This document shows, one piece after another, positions 43,310-54,000 of a stretch of 64,000 bases of DNA. Both the position numbers and the translations under genes were made by a program. This stretch comes from Haliclona indistincta (taxonomy: Eukaryota > Porifera > Demospongiae > Haplosclerida > Chalinidae), in the NCBI GenBank assembly GCA_964017065.1, contig OZ024783.1, positions 11,726,313-11,790,312 of the forward strand, read 5' to 3'. The notes beneath the pieces are model-generated. The model saw only the letters and a list, made by a program, of their open reading frames with translations. It was not told the origin of the DNA and did no database searches. Each line of letters begins with the position of its first letter. Positions within the stretch are counted from its first letter, which is position 1.

Positions 43310-43904
43310 CAAGTAACAAGACTAGATTCTAACAATAGATTCTGCAGAGACTCTAGTAACAGTGTAGGATGTCGCTCAATACTGATAGAAACATTTTGGT
43401 AATGGCTACTCACAGGTGTGTGGCAAAGTACGAGGATACTCTTATGGAGCAGTTGCCAGCTTTGCCCATAGATCATCCACTGCTGAACTGGTGAAAATTA
43501 TGTTGATGGGGTTACCATAACATATGGCTCTAATCCAGCTCATCATATATGGACTTATGCAGCTGGACTTGAAGAAGGAACATATCATCCAGAGAACAAG
43601 TGTCCTTGCAACACTCAACCAGGTCAAGCTCCTCCTTCATTTGTCGGCAATGACTTCTACTGTGAGTCAGGATCACCTAATCATCCCACTCGCAGTCCAT
43701 TCACCCGGTTTTACTGGTGATCCATTGTGGGACGGTGCTGGATGTGGAGGACAAGAAGGTCCTTGTTGCAATCGTGCTGGACTGCCCTGGTTTAAAAAGA
43801 GCTTATCAATTCCTACCACTGCCAGTATTAGTGTACGTGTCTGTCGTGATACAAGCAGGGATGAAAATATTGGTATTCAACATCTTGAACTTTATATCAA
43901 ATAA
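43310..43904 (+). pseudogene. Secreted-domain fragment B, copy 3, frameshifted
   Basis: The domain reads SVGCRSILIETF, YSQVCGKVRGYSYGAV, ENYVDGVTITYGS, HHIWTYAAGLEEG, CPCNTQPGQAPPSFVGNDFY, DPLWDGAGCGG, CCNRAGLPWFKKSLS, VRVCRDTSRDENIGIQHLEL. Frame breaks: one extra T after ETF, the shift before ENYVDG shared with copy 2, and one extra T near 43,713 (CGGTTTTACTGG against TGGTTTACTGG). Confidence 0.55.
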
Positions 43905-44046
43905 TTCCTATTTCATCAGTTCACTGCTACTTTTACTAGTGTATTGACAAGTACAAAATCAATAGATAATTATTATGAATAATAATTATGCTGATAAACC
44001 GGAAGAGGCGTAACCACAAACCGACAACTCGCTCGCGATCACCGCC

Positions 44047-44322
44047 ATGGAGTCTTCAAGCGATGGAGATGATTCTGAAGGCGATACTGATAGCAGTGAT
44101 ACAGACAAAGAAGTCGCTAAACCTCCTAGAAAAATTAGAAAGCTGCGTAATACAAGTACCGCACGAGCAACTGAGTATCCAGCGATCAGTCATTCTGGTA
44201 CCTCCTCTGACTCGTGTGACGACCAGTCTCTGTTAGGCTTATCCAATGACGAGTCTGGTGATGATAGAGAGCAAGACGTTGGAAATAATTTGGAAAGGCC
44301 ACCAACCTTAGCGGAAGTTCAG
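44047..44322 (+). CDS. Acidic, serine-rich first exon of an unidentified gene
   Basis: The ATG at 44047 opens a frame of 92 codons that ends at a consensus donor (GTTCAG then GTGAGC at 44323). It encodes MESSSDGDDSEGDTDSSDTD, then a basic patch PPRKIRKLRN, then SSDSCDDQSLLGLSNDESGD and ERPPTLAEVQ. The acidic stretch next to a basic patch suggests a nuclear protein. I find no partner exon downstream, where mobile elements begin. A decayed copy lies at 39.63-40.00 kb. It may be a 5' fragment carried along by the duplication. Confidence 0.4.
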
Positions 44323-44514
44323 GTGAGCTGTTACTTTTGAGACTGACCACTTAAAGGGGTTTTTGGTCAGGGTCCTTCTCCTTCCCTAGTAGATTTGACC
44401 CATTACGACCCACTATTCATTATTTCTGTCGTAGCAATCAAATTTTACCATTCATAAAATTACTAAAATTAATCTGTCAACACTAAACTCATGCCCAGGC
44501 TGATTTTTCCAAAT

Positions 44515-45112
44515 AGATAATACAGTACACGGTGGATACGCAACGAGCCCGTATACTGCTATCCAGAGTGGGACAATCACTGCATCGGGTAAAATGGACG
44601 TTTCCAAACATTCACAAGAAAGGAATGATATATATTGAGCTCCTCGATTGTTTTGTGCATACAAATGTATTTGAAGCAGTAGGATGTCGTTTATGAAGTC
44701 TTGGCATTATTAGTCTTGCCAATAATCTAAGATAAATAACAACAAGCTTGTTACATGCTACGTGACGGCTTGTCTGCTGTTCTCTACGAAGGCACTGCAC
44801 TACACAATAAGCTATCAAAAGCATACAACAAGCCTGCGCTACACAAACTAGCACTGTAATAATCTAACATAAGTAGCAGTAACCCAGGATTGCAGCTAAA
44901 ATGCCAGAATTTGTATCCTAACATTATAACAAGGCTATTTTGATAGCAACAGCGTCTTCTTCAACAGCAAATGAACACGTGTGCTATATGATTCGGCAGC
45001 TTTAAAACTCGTGCAACTCGACCAGAAGCGAAACAGTGAGTGTCCCAGCACATCTCCGTGGATCCCTCCGTTTATCACGCCGTTTCATATCCGCCGTGTA
45101 CTGTATTATCTA
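44515..45112. mobile_element. About 600-bp TIR element between long direct repeats
   Basis: Inverted ends ATAATACAGTACACGGTGGA and, read inward from the right, ATAATACAGTACACGGCGGA. The element is bracketed by two direct copies of about 85 bases (about 44,432-44,514 and 45,114-45,197, both with GTCGTAGCAATCAAATTTT and CTGTCAACACTAA) that are about 85-90% alike. No reading frame of note inside. Confidence 0.65.
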
Positions 45113-45197
45113 TGGTCGTAGCAATCAAATTTTGCCTTTCAAATAAAATAAATCTGTCAACACTAACCTCGTGCCCACGCTGATTTTTCTAAATATT

Positions 45198-46092
45198 TGG
45201 GAAACCAAGTTATATCCATGTTACACGAACATCATGAGCAGTAATTGTCCGTTAACTGTCCATGATTGATCAACTGCACTGTGTTTACTATTGTATCGTC
45301 TGCTGCTCGTACAATGATATCTATACTCTTACCTTGTCTCTGAGCTCAGCATGTGTTCTCATGTGTTTGTTGCCATGTCATAGGAGCAGCGCTAGGGGTG
45401 CTACATGAACACTGGGTTTGTTGTTTCAACGCTTGGCGTCCATTGTTGTCTAACAAGTTAAGTATGATTGGCAATTTTATCGTTGAGCATATCCTTCGGG
45501 GTTCTGATTTCCGAACTTAGCACCAGAAAACCGTTATAAAAGCTGCTCTGTGTGGTGATACATTAACAATTAGCTCCATCCAATATGTGCGTCATTGATA
45601 TATTTCACAAGAAAATGTTGGCTCATGTGTTGTCACTTGTGGTTTCCAACAGAAACTTGCCTGGGTACGAGACTATTGTCAACACATCCATCTAGCCCGA
45701 GTAATTTTGTCGAGTGCAGACTAGCCAGCACAGATTTCTTTACTCTGATATGCTCTATGTGCAATAAGTATCTACACGTGCACTAGCCTCATCCCTAGTC
45801 CCTCGAAAATAGTGCCTAGTAAATTCTGTTTGCGCATATACGTCACAAAAATAATGCGTGGGCAAGATTAACGTTGTTTAGTGATAAAGTTTAGTGTCTC
45901 GCATTGTTTCGGATTCACCGTGAAGCTACAGCAGAGCAAGCAGATGGCAAACATCTGCTGATGTCTTTACATGATCACCAAGCTGCGCTAGTACTTCATA
46001 CGTTTATGGATGTACACAAAAATATCCGATATCCCCAAAAATCTTGAAAAATAGAGCACATTGAGACAGTGTATACTCTCTTCAGTTTTGAT
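45198..46092. other. Unassigned sequence
   Basis: I see no coding region, RNA gene or repeat I can support. Short open frames lack conservation evidence. Confidence 0.35.
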
Positions 46093-46920
46093 CAGGAGCA
46101 CATGAACAGAAGGAGCGTGCTACTTACATTGCCAACACTTTAATAATTAATGACGTACTTCCGCTTTACCTAAGTATGAACGTACGTCATATCTATTTAA
46201 CACGCATTACTTCGCGGCGTGTTCGCGCACGTTGTTACAATGGCGACCATAGGAGTGGAGAAGAAAGTAGCCTTGGAAACAACGCGCAAGAGTGCTCCTG
46301 GCAAGAGGAAGAAGACGCGACTTCTAAAAGATGATATAGACAATGCCTGTAAGAATATGAAGATGCTAGCAACCGCTCTTGGGCTAAACAATGCCACAAA
46401 AGTCATAGTCACTGCAGTCGAAGCAGATTCCATTCACTTGGACGCTTTTGCCATAGTGAAAAGTGAACTTATAAACTATAAAAACCTACCTTCAGCAGAC
46501 AATCTCAGAGATACTATTGGCGAACTTGACTCTAGTGCGTTTGCGGCGGTACGTGTGGTAAGTTTACGACAGCGAGCGCGCCTGGTGTTGCTCAGCTTGA
46601 ATACGGTCATCCCAGCTTTCATTGCGCTCCTCACGGGCGAGTTCTTCACTTGTTGTAAACGAATCCGCCGGGGAGACAGCATGATCAGCTTTCTCTTGGA
46701 GCTGGCCTGACTAAGACGTCGAGTGGCTTGCGCCATCCTCTCTTGTCGCACTTAGATCTATTATGTATCACGTGCACAGAACGTACGTCACGCATATTTA
46801 ATTAAGCACAAAAAGTTCCAAATATGGAAGTTCTGAGCACACATCTGTGAATCTAATTATACACTGTTGGCACTAACGCGCGGTTTACAGTTGCACGCTC
46901 CTTCTGTTCATGTGCTCCTG
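46093..46920. mobile_element. 828-bp TIR element carrying a reading frame
   Basis: Perfect inverted ends of 28 bases start CAGGAGCACATGAACAGA; weaker pairing continues inward (TGCCAACAC, ACGTACGTCA). The terminal motif matches the 180-bp MITE in BUD13 introns, so the two belong to one family. The interior, richer in G+C, holds the frame annotated below. Confidence 0.7.
46240..46710 (+). CDS. 156-aa reading frame inside a TIR element, unrecognised
   Basis: ATG at 46240 follows a short leader (GTTGTTACA). The product starts MATIGVEKKVALETTRKSA, has a basic patch PGKRKKTRLLKDD and then an amphipathic part (ALGLNNATKVIVTAVEADS, LRDTIGELDSSAFAAV). A donor-like GTACGT or GTAAGT follows SAFAAV (46,550-46,563), and the composition changes after it, so the coding part may end there as an exon. 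It is not a transposase I know. It could be a captured host exon. Confidence 0.35.
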   Translation: MATIGVEKKVALETTRKSAPGKRKKTRLLKDDIDNACKNMKMLATALGLNNATKVIVTAVEADSIHLDAFAIVKSELINYKNLPSADNLRDTIGELDSSAFAAVRVVSLRQRARLVLLSLNTVIPAFIALLTGEFFTCCKRIRRGDSMISFLLELA

Positions 46921-49121
46921 GTTTTGATGGACTGGGAACGAGGCTACACGTGAACTGCTGCATAGTGAGCATGTCTGAACAAGTGCACATATGTGTATAT
47001 CGGTACCACACAGTAATATCTATATAATATCTCATCCACACACAGTAATAATACCACTTCTTCTCTTCATGTGATGTTGTCACTGACAGAGAGTTCAGAA
47101 ACAGTGGTGTTTAGAATGATTTGATAACAAAAAGCCCCAGTGCATTGAAATTGTTGTAAAGGAAAAATGAAATGCTGTCGAGCTACTACCGTCAGCTTGG
47201 TTTTGGCTGGAGCTGGATGGTCAGAGGCTCAAGCTGCAGCTTTCTACACAAGCGATGGCCTCCTGACAATCACCACTTGCTTGTGCACAAGCTATAAAGA
47301 AGCAGCATGTCTATAGTTATCACTCGTGTCTCGATTTAACAGTATCCACTGATGGCAGCAAGCTGTAGCGATTTTCTTGGGATAACTCTTACCTCCTGGA
47401 ATTTTTGTCAAAATAATTCAGTAACTAAAGGGTTCTGCAAAATTAATTAAAGGCCATGATAGACTTCTAAAAATAGACTAGTGATGGCTGACAGTACGTG
47501 TACGTCAGTTGCGTATTGGCTGGAACTTGATAGTCAGACTCAGAGAGGCTCCCAGAGGTAAGTAACAGCTCGTAAAAGCTTTCTATACAGTCAACCGGGG
47601 CTATTCCGACTCCACGTACAAATCCAATTGGAACGTGATTTCGATCGTCGAAATAGCCCGCTAGCCTTACTTCTCTTTTCGCTTATAGCATAAAAATGGT
47701 AGCGCGCACATGATTAAAACAAGAACCCAACATGTTCAGCAGACAATTTCCTTTACAACACTACTAGTCTTGAGCAGCCACGAGTAAGTGCGTCGCTGTA
47801 GAGATCGAGAAACGGCTCCAGAATTCAGCCGTCGAAATAGCCCCGCGAAGGTTCACGAACTGAAAAGGTCGATTTGGCAAAATTGTTAAACTGACTGATT
47901 CAAATTCTGAAGATCTAGGTGAAAAATAGGCGCTAGAATCGATCGGTAAAAGTTCCAGGTCGATCCAATGTTTGTGAACAAAGTTACAACTGCGCGAATG
48001 ACAGCTTACTACTTCAACTGGTAAGAGAGCATTTGTCCGTCGATTGCTAAAAGGCCAGCCAGTATTACTCCACAAGATTTGATCTTTCTTTTATTAAGAC
48101 ATTTTGTAGGAAATAGCTGCTCTTGAACAAGACGTGTTTCTCATTGCCGCAAAATAAAATACATGCCTATCCTACGAAAAGAAGTGGAGGGATTAGATTA
48201 CATGCATACCAACGCATTAATAGGAAAGGCCTATTGATTAAATATTGCGAATTCACAAATGATGGGAGTGTTTCTAAAATAGACTAGTGATGACTGACAG
48301 TAAGTGTACGTCAGTTTCGTTGCTTTCATCTTAAGATGATCATCCTTGTCATGCTAAAGCGATAAACGAGTTGAATCTATGGTCATGAGCCATCATGCTG
48401 GTTCTCTACAGTTGCAGTCATGTGGTCATTGTCTGAGAGTCATTGCAAGTACAGTCAACCGGGGCTATTCCTCGTTTATGCCTTCTATTGCCTATTTTTG
48501 ACTTATTATGGCAAGCTGTGTTTAACTGTAGGCTTACTACATGTAACTTGTTATATGTACTGTACATAGGGGACGCTGAGGAATGCTGTCAAGTATGCGC
48601 AGTAGTTTAACTTTACCGTATCAGAATAGTTTTTAGTAGTGCACGGTTGCTGCGTGCTAAAGACTAATACTGCTCACAGTTGTATGACAGGTGAGCCAGA
48701 AGACAAAACAACTTCCTGAATAAGAATTGTGGTATTTTTTGCTTATAGTGTGTCTTCAAGGCATCGCTAAGGCGTGGTCTTCCACAGCTTGAACAAGCGC
48801 CATATCTTTAACAATCGTTTACCAGACAATGGCGTTCATAGATCAAGGATAGGGCAGCAAACAGTACTCAAGTAATCTAGTAAAACCAAAGCGCAAGTGG
48901 CAGCCAAGTGCTGTTTCTCCTATCATTGTAATACAAAATGTGCTGAATGGCGCCTAAAAAGTAGTCCATGCAAAAATTGCATTCCATTGCTCATTAATGG
49001 GAAAGGTCTATTGCCTGGGTGTGTCACGCTCCTGTCTTTTAACCCACTCACTTTCATTATGCGCTCCTAATGATGATTAATCGTCTTGATGTGTTATAGC
49101 CTTCCAACTTGCTCTTACAAT
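46921..49121. other. Duplicated 5' flank of the ankyrin cassette, unit 4
   Basis: From about 47.43 kb this matches 0.23-1.11 kb and then 3.40-3.82 kb of unit 1, without the foldback element. The segment 47.99-48.27 kb is inverted relative to unit 1. The motif ACAGTCAACCGGGGCTATTC occurs at about 47,587 and 48,452, with AAATAGCCC facing it near 47,660 and 47,835; this looks like remnants of a pogo-type MITE absent from unit 1. No gene is seen. Confidence 0.5.
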
Positions 49122-49735
49122 AAAGCACCAAAGGTGCCGATGCCTCGGTGCAGTAGCATGTATGCTAGCCTGCAATTAGCAGATGCATATGACAGCACGT
49201 ATGCATGCAGTAGATCAATGGAAGCATCAAACAGTTCCATGGAAGCACGCAATGTGCACTGAAGCTGCAGTAGAAGTGACCAGCAGATCCATGGAACATT
49301 CAGGCAAGCAGCAGATCATAGCAACAGTGCTATGGAAGCACAGGCTATAGTGGCAGCTATCCAGCAGCAGCAGATCATATAGCAACAGTGCTATGGAAGT
49401 GCAGGCTAGTGGCAGCTATCCAGCAACTGTACAAGCTGTTGTACAAAAGTTGTATTAAAGCCAAACAGAACAATGCTCAAGTGTAGCTGGGCGTGACTGT
49501 AACTGCTCTGCTCGCTCTGGCTCACCTGTCGAGCAGCTAAGTGAACTCAAACACACTTTCGCTCGCTAGTTTCACTGCTGCCAATGGAGTCGCGCGAGCT
49601 GTACTATCACAGATCAAGCCTTCAAGTTGCACTGTAGCCATCTGTAGACAGTTTTGTCTATGAAGTAGGCCCGAGCGCTCAAGACGGCTTTTTAGGTTAG
49701 CAAATCACGCCATAACTTCACAACAAAGGCTTTAA

Positions 49736-50405
49736 GGTGGCGGGTTTCCGTTCGATATGAATATTAATGAGTTAAATTCTTTTGTTTGTAACTTTTGACA
49801 GAAACTATTACAGAGTACAATACTTGTTATGGAGCATGCTGACGTGCGTCCATGCTTCATTAGCGACTTTCAACAAGATCTGCAAACCGAGAAGTGCACG
49901 CGATTTCTGGAACGCTGTAGCAATTTTTCAAACCAAAATTCTCGACGTGCAGCAATAGCACGTCTACAATAAAGCGCTGTACTTCAAGCCAAGGACACTG
50001 CCGAGGGCATGACGAGGCCTTTTTTGAATTTTGCTCTTGTAGATTTTTTATAAATTCTAAAGCGCGGGTCACTAGCAAACATTCTTCGTTCGTCGACGAT
50101 AACTCAGGACTCGAGAAAAAAAAGCGAAAAAAGGCCTCGGCAGTGTCCTTGGCTTGAAGTACAGCGCTTTATTGTAGACGTGCTATTGCTGCACGTCGAG
50201 AATTTTGGTTCGAAAAATTGCTACAGCGTTCCAGAAATCGCGTGCACTTCTCGGTTTGCAGATCTTGTTGAAAGTCGCTAGTGAAGCATGGACGCACGTC
50301 AGCATGCTCCATAACAAGTATTGTACTCTGTAATAGTTTCTGTCAAAAGTTACAAACAAAAGAATTTAACTCATTAATATTCATATTGAACGGTAACCCG
50401 CCACC
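49736..50405. mobile_element. 670-bp foldback MITE flanked by TTAA
   Basis: Arms of about 280-290 bases (49736-50022 and about 50125-50405) pair almost perfectly around a loop of about 100 bases. Ends are GGTGGCGGGT and ACCCGCCACC, each flanked by TTAA (49732-49735, 50406-50409). A TTAA target fits piggyBac-like elements; the ends are not the classic piggyBac ones, and no transposase is present. Confidence 0.8.
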
Positions 50406-50509
50406 TTAATAGCAAATCTGTCAAATTTGATTTTCATAAACTATCGAGATCTACCAGTATTGCAAGTTTCAGCGCTTAGTAGCAAGCGGTTGCTGAGATA
50501 CGCATTGCG

Positions 50510-50531
50510 AACACACACACACACACACACA
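50510..50531. repeat. AC dinucleotide microsatellite
   Basis: About eleven AC units directly after GCGAA and before AAACGAACAG. Confidence 0.8.
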
Positions 50532-51056
50532 AACGAACAGATTACTGTATGCCTCGTGGCTCCGCCCACACCTCAGCATTATTACTCTAAACCTGTTACA
50601 TTATTATACTAGATTGTGATTATACAAACTGGCCTGTAGGGAGGCGGTCTACATCACCAGCTATAGCAATCAAAATAAAATCACACCCACAAACACTTTG
50701 AAATCAACAACAATCTGTTTTTAGAAACACTGCCATCATGTGGAATGTCATGCTCCTGTTTTTTTACTGCGCTCATTCACATTATCCACTACTGACTCCG
50801 GCTAACTTGCACAATTTCTCCACAATCACTTCACAATTTATATCAATTCAAAATCGCTACCACTGTTGCTATAATTATCAACAGTAAGTTTTAGTGAGCA
50901 ACACAGAATGCCGGTAACAAACAGAATGATACATTACTGTATGCGCAAGGCAAATTTTGGCTAATTGTTTTTGCTGAAGAAAGTTTGTTCATGCACATAA
51001 TTGTAGTTATAACCAATGATTTCATGATAGTGTGTACGCTACAGGCATCACTGACG

Positions 51057-54000
51057 ATGGAATCAATGAAGAAAGTTGAACAAGCATGTATAACCTCATT
51101 CATTCTTGGAGACCATGATACAGCATCGCAAATTCTTCCTTGTTTGCAGCAACCTGCTGATGTACGAACAACACACACTTGCTGCAACATTGATTCCGCC
51201 ACTAAATTATGTAAAGATGTTTCTTTACTTCATTTGGCTGCTCTACATGGTTGGATGGATATTGTAACTAGTCTTGTGAACAAGTATAAGTGTAACACAC
51301 TATGTCAAGACACTTGGCAACAGACTCCATTACACTATGCTGCTTATGGTGGTAGCTTATCTGTAATGAAATATCTCATCTGCAAACAAAACAATGACCC
51401 AACTAGTAGAGGAGAAAAAGGCAGGACACCACTGCATTATGCTTGCTATAAAGGTAGCATGGATCTTATTCAATATCTAATCACTGAACATGATTGTAAC
51501 CCATCATTAACAGACAATGATGATAACATGCCAATACACATTGCTTGTCTTTTTGGTCACTTCGACATAATCAAGTACCTCATCACTGAAATGAATTGTA
51601 ATCCTAGTTGTTTGGGCTTTCTAGCTCAAACACCACTTCATAAAGCTTGTCAAAAGGGTAGTATGGATCTTGTTGAGTATCTTATCTCTGAACATGGTTG
51701 TGACGCGTCGTTACCAGATAATGATAGTGACCAGCCAATACACATTGCTTGTCTTCATGGTCACTTCGACATAGTCAAATACCTCATCACTGAAGTAAAG
51801 TGCAATCCTAGTTGTTTGGGCTGTCTAGGTCAAACACCACTTCATAAGGCTTGTCGAAAGGGTAGTATGGACCTTGTTGAGTATCTTATCTCTGAACATG
51901 GTTGTGACGCGTCGTTACCAGACAATAATTGTAACCTGCCAATACACATTGCTTGTCTTCATGGTCACTTCGACGTAGTCAAATACCTCATCACTGAAGT
52001 GAAGTGCAATCCTAGTTGTTTGGGCTTTCTAGGTCAAACACCACTTCATAATGCTTGTGAAAAGGGTAGTATGGATCTTGTTGAGTATCTTATCACTGAA
52101 CATGGTTGTGACGAATCGTTACCAGACAATAATTGTAACCTGCCAATACACATTGCTTCTCTTCGTGGTCACTTCGACATAGTCAAATACCTCATCACTA
52201 AAATGAATTGTGATCCTAGTTGTTTGGGCTGTCTAGGTCAAACACCACTTCATAATGCTTGTGAAAAGGGTAGTATGGATCTTGTTGAGTATCTTATCTC
52301 TGATCATGGTTGCAACCCATCATTACCAGACAATGATTGTGACCTGCCAATACACATTGCTTGTCTTCATGGTCACTTCGACATAGTCAAATACCTCATC
52401 ACTGAAATGAATTGTGATCCTAGTTGTTTGGGCTCTCTAGGTCGAACACCACTTCATAAGGCTTGTCGAAAGGGTAGTATGGATCTTGTTGAGTATCTTA
52501 TCTCTGAACATGGTTGCAACCCATCATTACCAGACAATGATTGTAACCTGTCAATACACATTGCTTGTCTTCATGGTCACTTCGACATAGTCAAATACCT
52601 CATCACTGAAGTGAAGTGCAATCCTAGTTGTTTGGGCTGTCTAGGTCAAACACCACTTCATAAGGCTTGTCGAAAGGGTAGTATGGATCTTGTTGAGTAT
52701 CTTATCTCTGAACATGGTTGTGACGGATCGTTACCAGACAATAATTGTAACCTGCCAATACACATTGCTTGTCTTCATGGTCACTTCGACATAGTCAAAT
52801 ACCTCATCACTGAAGTGAAGTGCAATCCTAGTTGTTTGGGCTGTCTAGGTCAAACTCCACTTCATAATGCTTGTGAAATGGGTAATGTGGATTTTGTTGA
52901 GTATCTTATCACTGAACATGATTGCAACCCATCATTACCAGACAATGATTGTGACCTGCCAATACACATTGCTTGTCTTTATGGTCACTTCGACATAGTC
53001 AAGTACCTCATCACTGAAATGAATTCTAATCCTAGTTGTTTGGGCTTTCTAGGTCAAACACCACTTCATAAGGCTTGTCAAAAGGGTAGTATGGATCTTG
53101 TTGAGTATCTTATCTCTGAACATGGTTGTGACGCATCGTTACCAGATAATGATTGTGACCTGCCAATACACATTGCTTGTCTTCATGGTCACTTCGACAT
53201 AGTCAAATACCTCATCACTAAAATGAATTGTAATCCTAGTTGTTTGGGCTTTCTAGGTCAAACACCACTTCATAATGCTTGTGAAAAGGGTAGTATGGAT
53301 CTAGCTGAGTATCTTATCACTGAACATGGTTGTGACGCATCGTTACCAGACAATAATTGTAACCTGCCAATACACATTGCTTCTCTTCATGGTCACTTCG
53401 ACATAGTCAAATACCTCATCACTAAAATGAATTGTGGTCCTAGTTGTTTGGGCTGTCTAGGTCAAACACCACTTCATCAGGCTTGTCGAAAAGGTAGTAT
53501 GGATCTTGTTGAGTATCTTATCTCTGAACATGGTTGTGACGCATCGTTACCAGACAATAATTGTAACCTGCCAATACACATTGCTTGTCTTTATGGTCAC
53601 TTCGACATAGCCAAATACCTCATCACTGAAATGAAGTGCAATCCTAGTTGTTTGGGCTGTATAGGTCAAACACCACTTCATAAGGCTTGTCGAAAGGGTA
53701 GTATGGATCTTGTTGAGTATCTTATCTCTGAACATGGTTGTGACGTATGTTTACCAGACAATAATTGTAACCTGCCAATACACATTGCTTGTCTTCATGG
53801 TCACTTCAACATAGCCAAATACCTCATCACTGAAATGAAGTGCAATCCTAGTTGTTTGGGTGGTCTAGGTCAAGTACCACTTCATAAGGCTTGTCGAAAG
53901 GGTAGTATGGATCTTGTTGAGTATCTTATCTCTGAACATGTTTGTGACGTATCGTTACCAGACAAGAATTGTAACCTGCCAATACACATTGCTTGTCTTC

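Larger units (their letters stand above)
49122..50580. mobile_element. 1.46-kb insertion in the upstream region of ankyrin gene 2
   Basis: Unit 1 is continuous across this site (about 3,820: CTTACAATTACTCTGAACC), so the block is an insertion or a set of nested ones. It contains an imperfect tandem repeat at about 49,310-49,430 (units of about 65 bases with CAGCAGATCATA and GCAACAGTGCTATGGAAG), the TTAA-flanked foldback at 49,736-50,405 and an AC microsatellite at 50,510-50,531. Confidence 0.6.

Noticed and set aside
46476..46751. 91-codon basic minus-strand frame overlapping the 156-aa frame
   Set aside because: It overlaps the better-supported plus frame in the TIR element and shows no recognisable motif; the basic character may follow from base composition.
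49860..50078. 72-codon minus-strand frame
   Set aside because: It lies in an arm of the TTAA foldback; there is no family match and it is explained by the palindrome.
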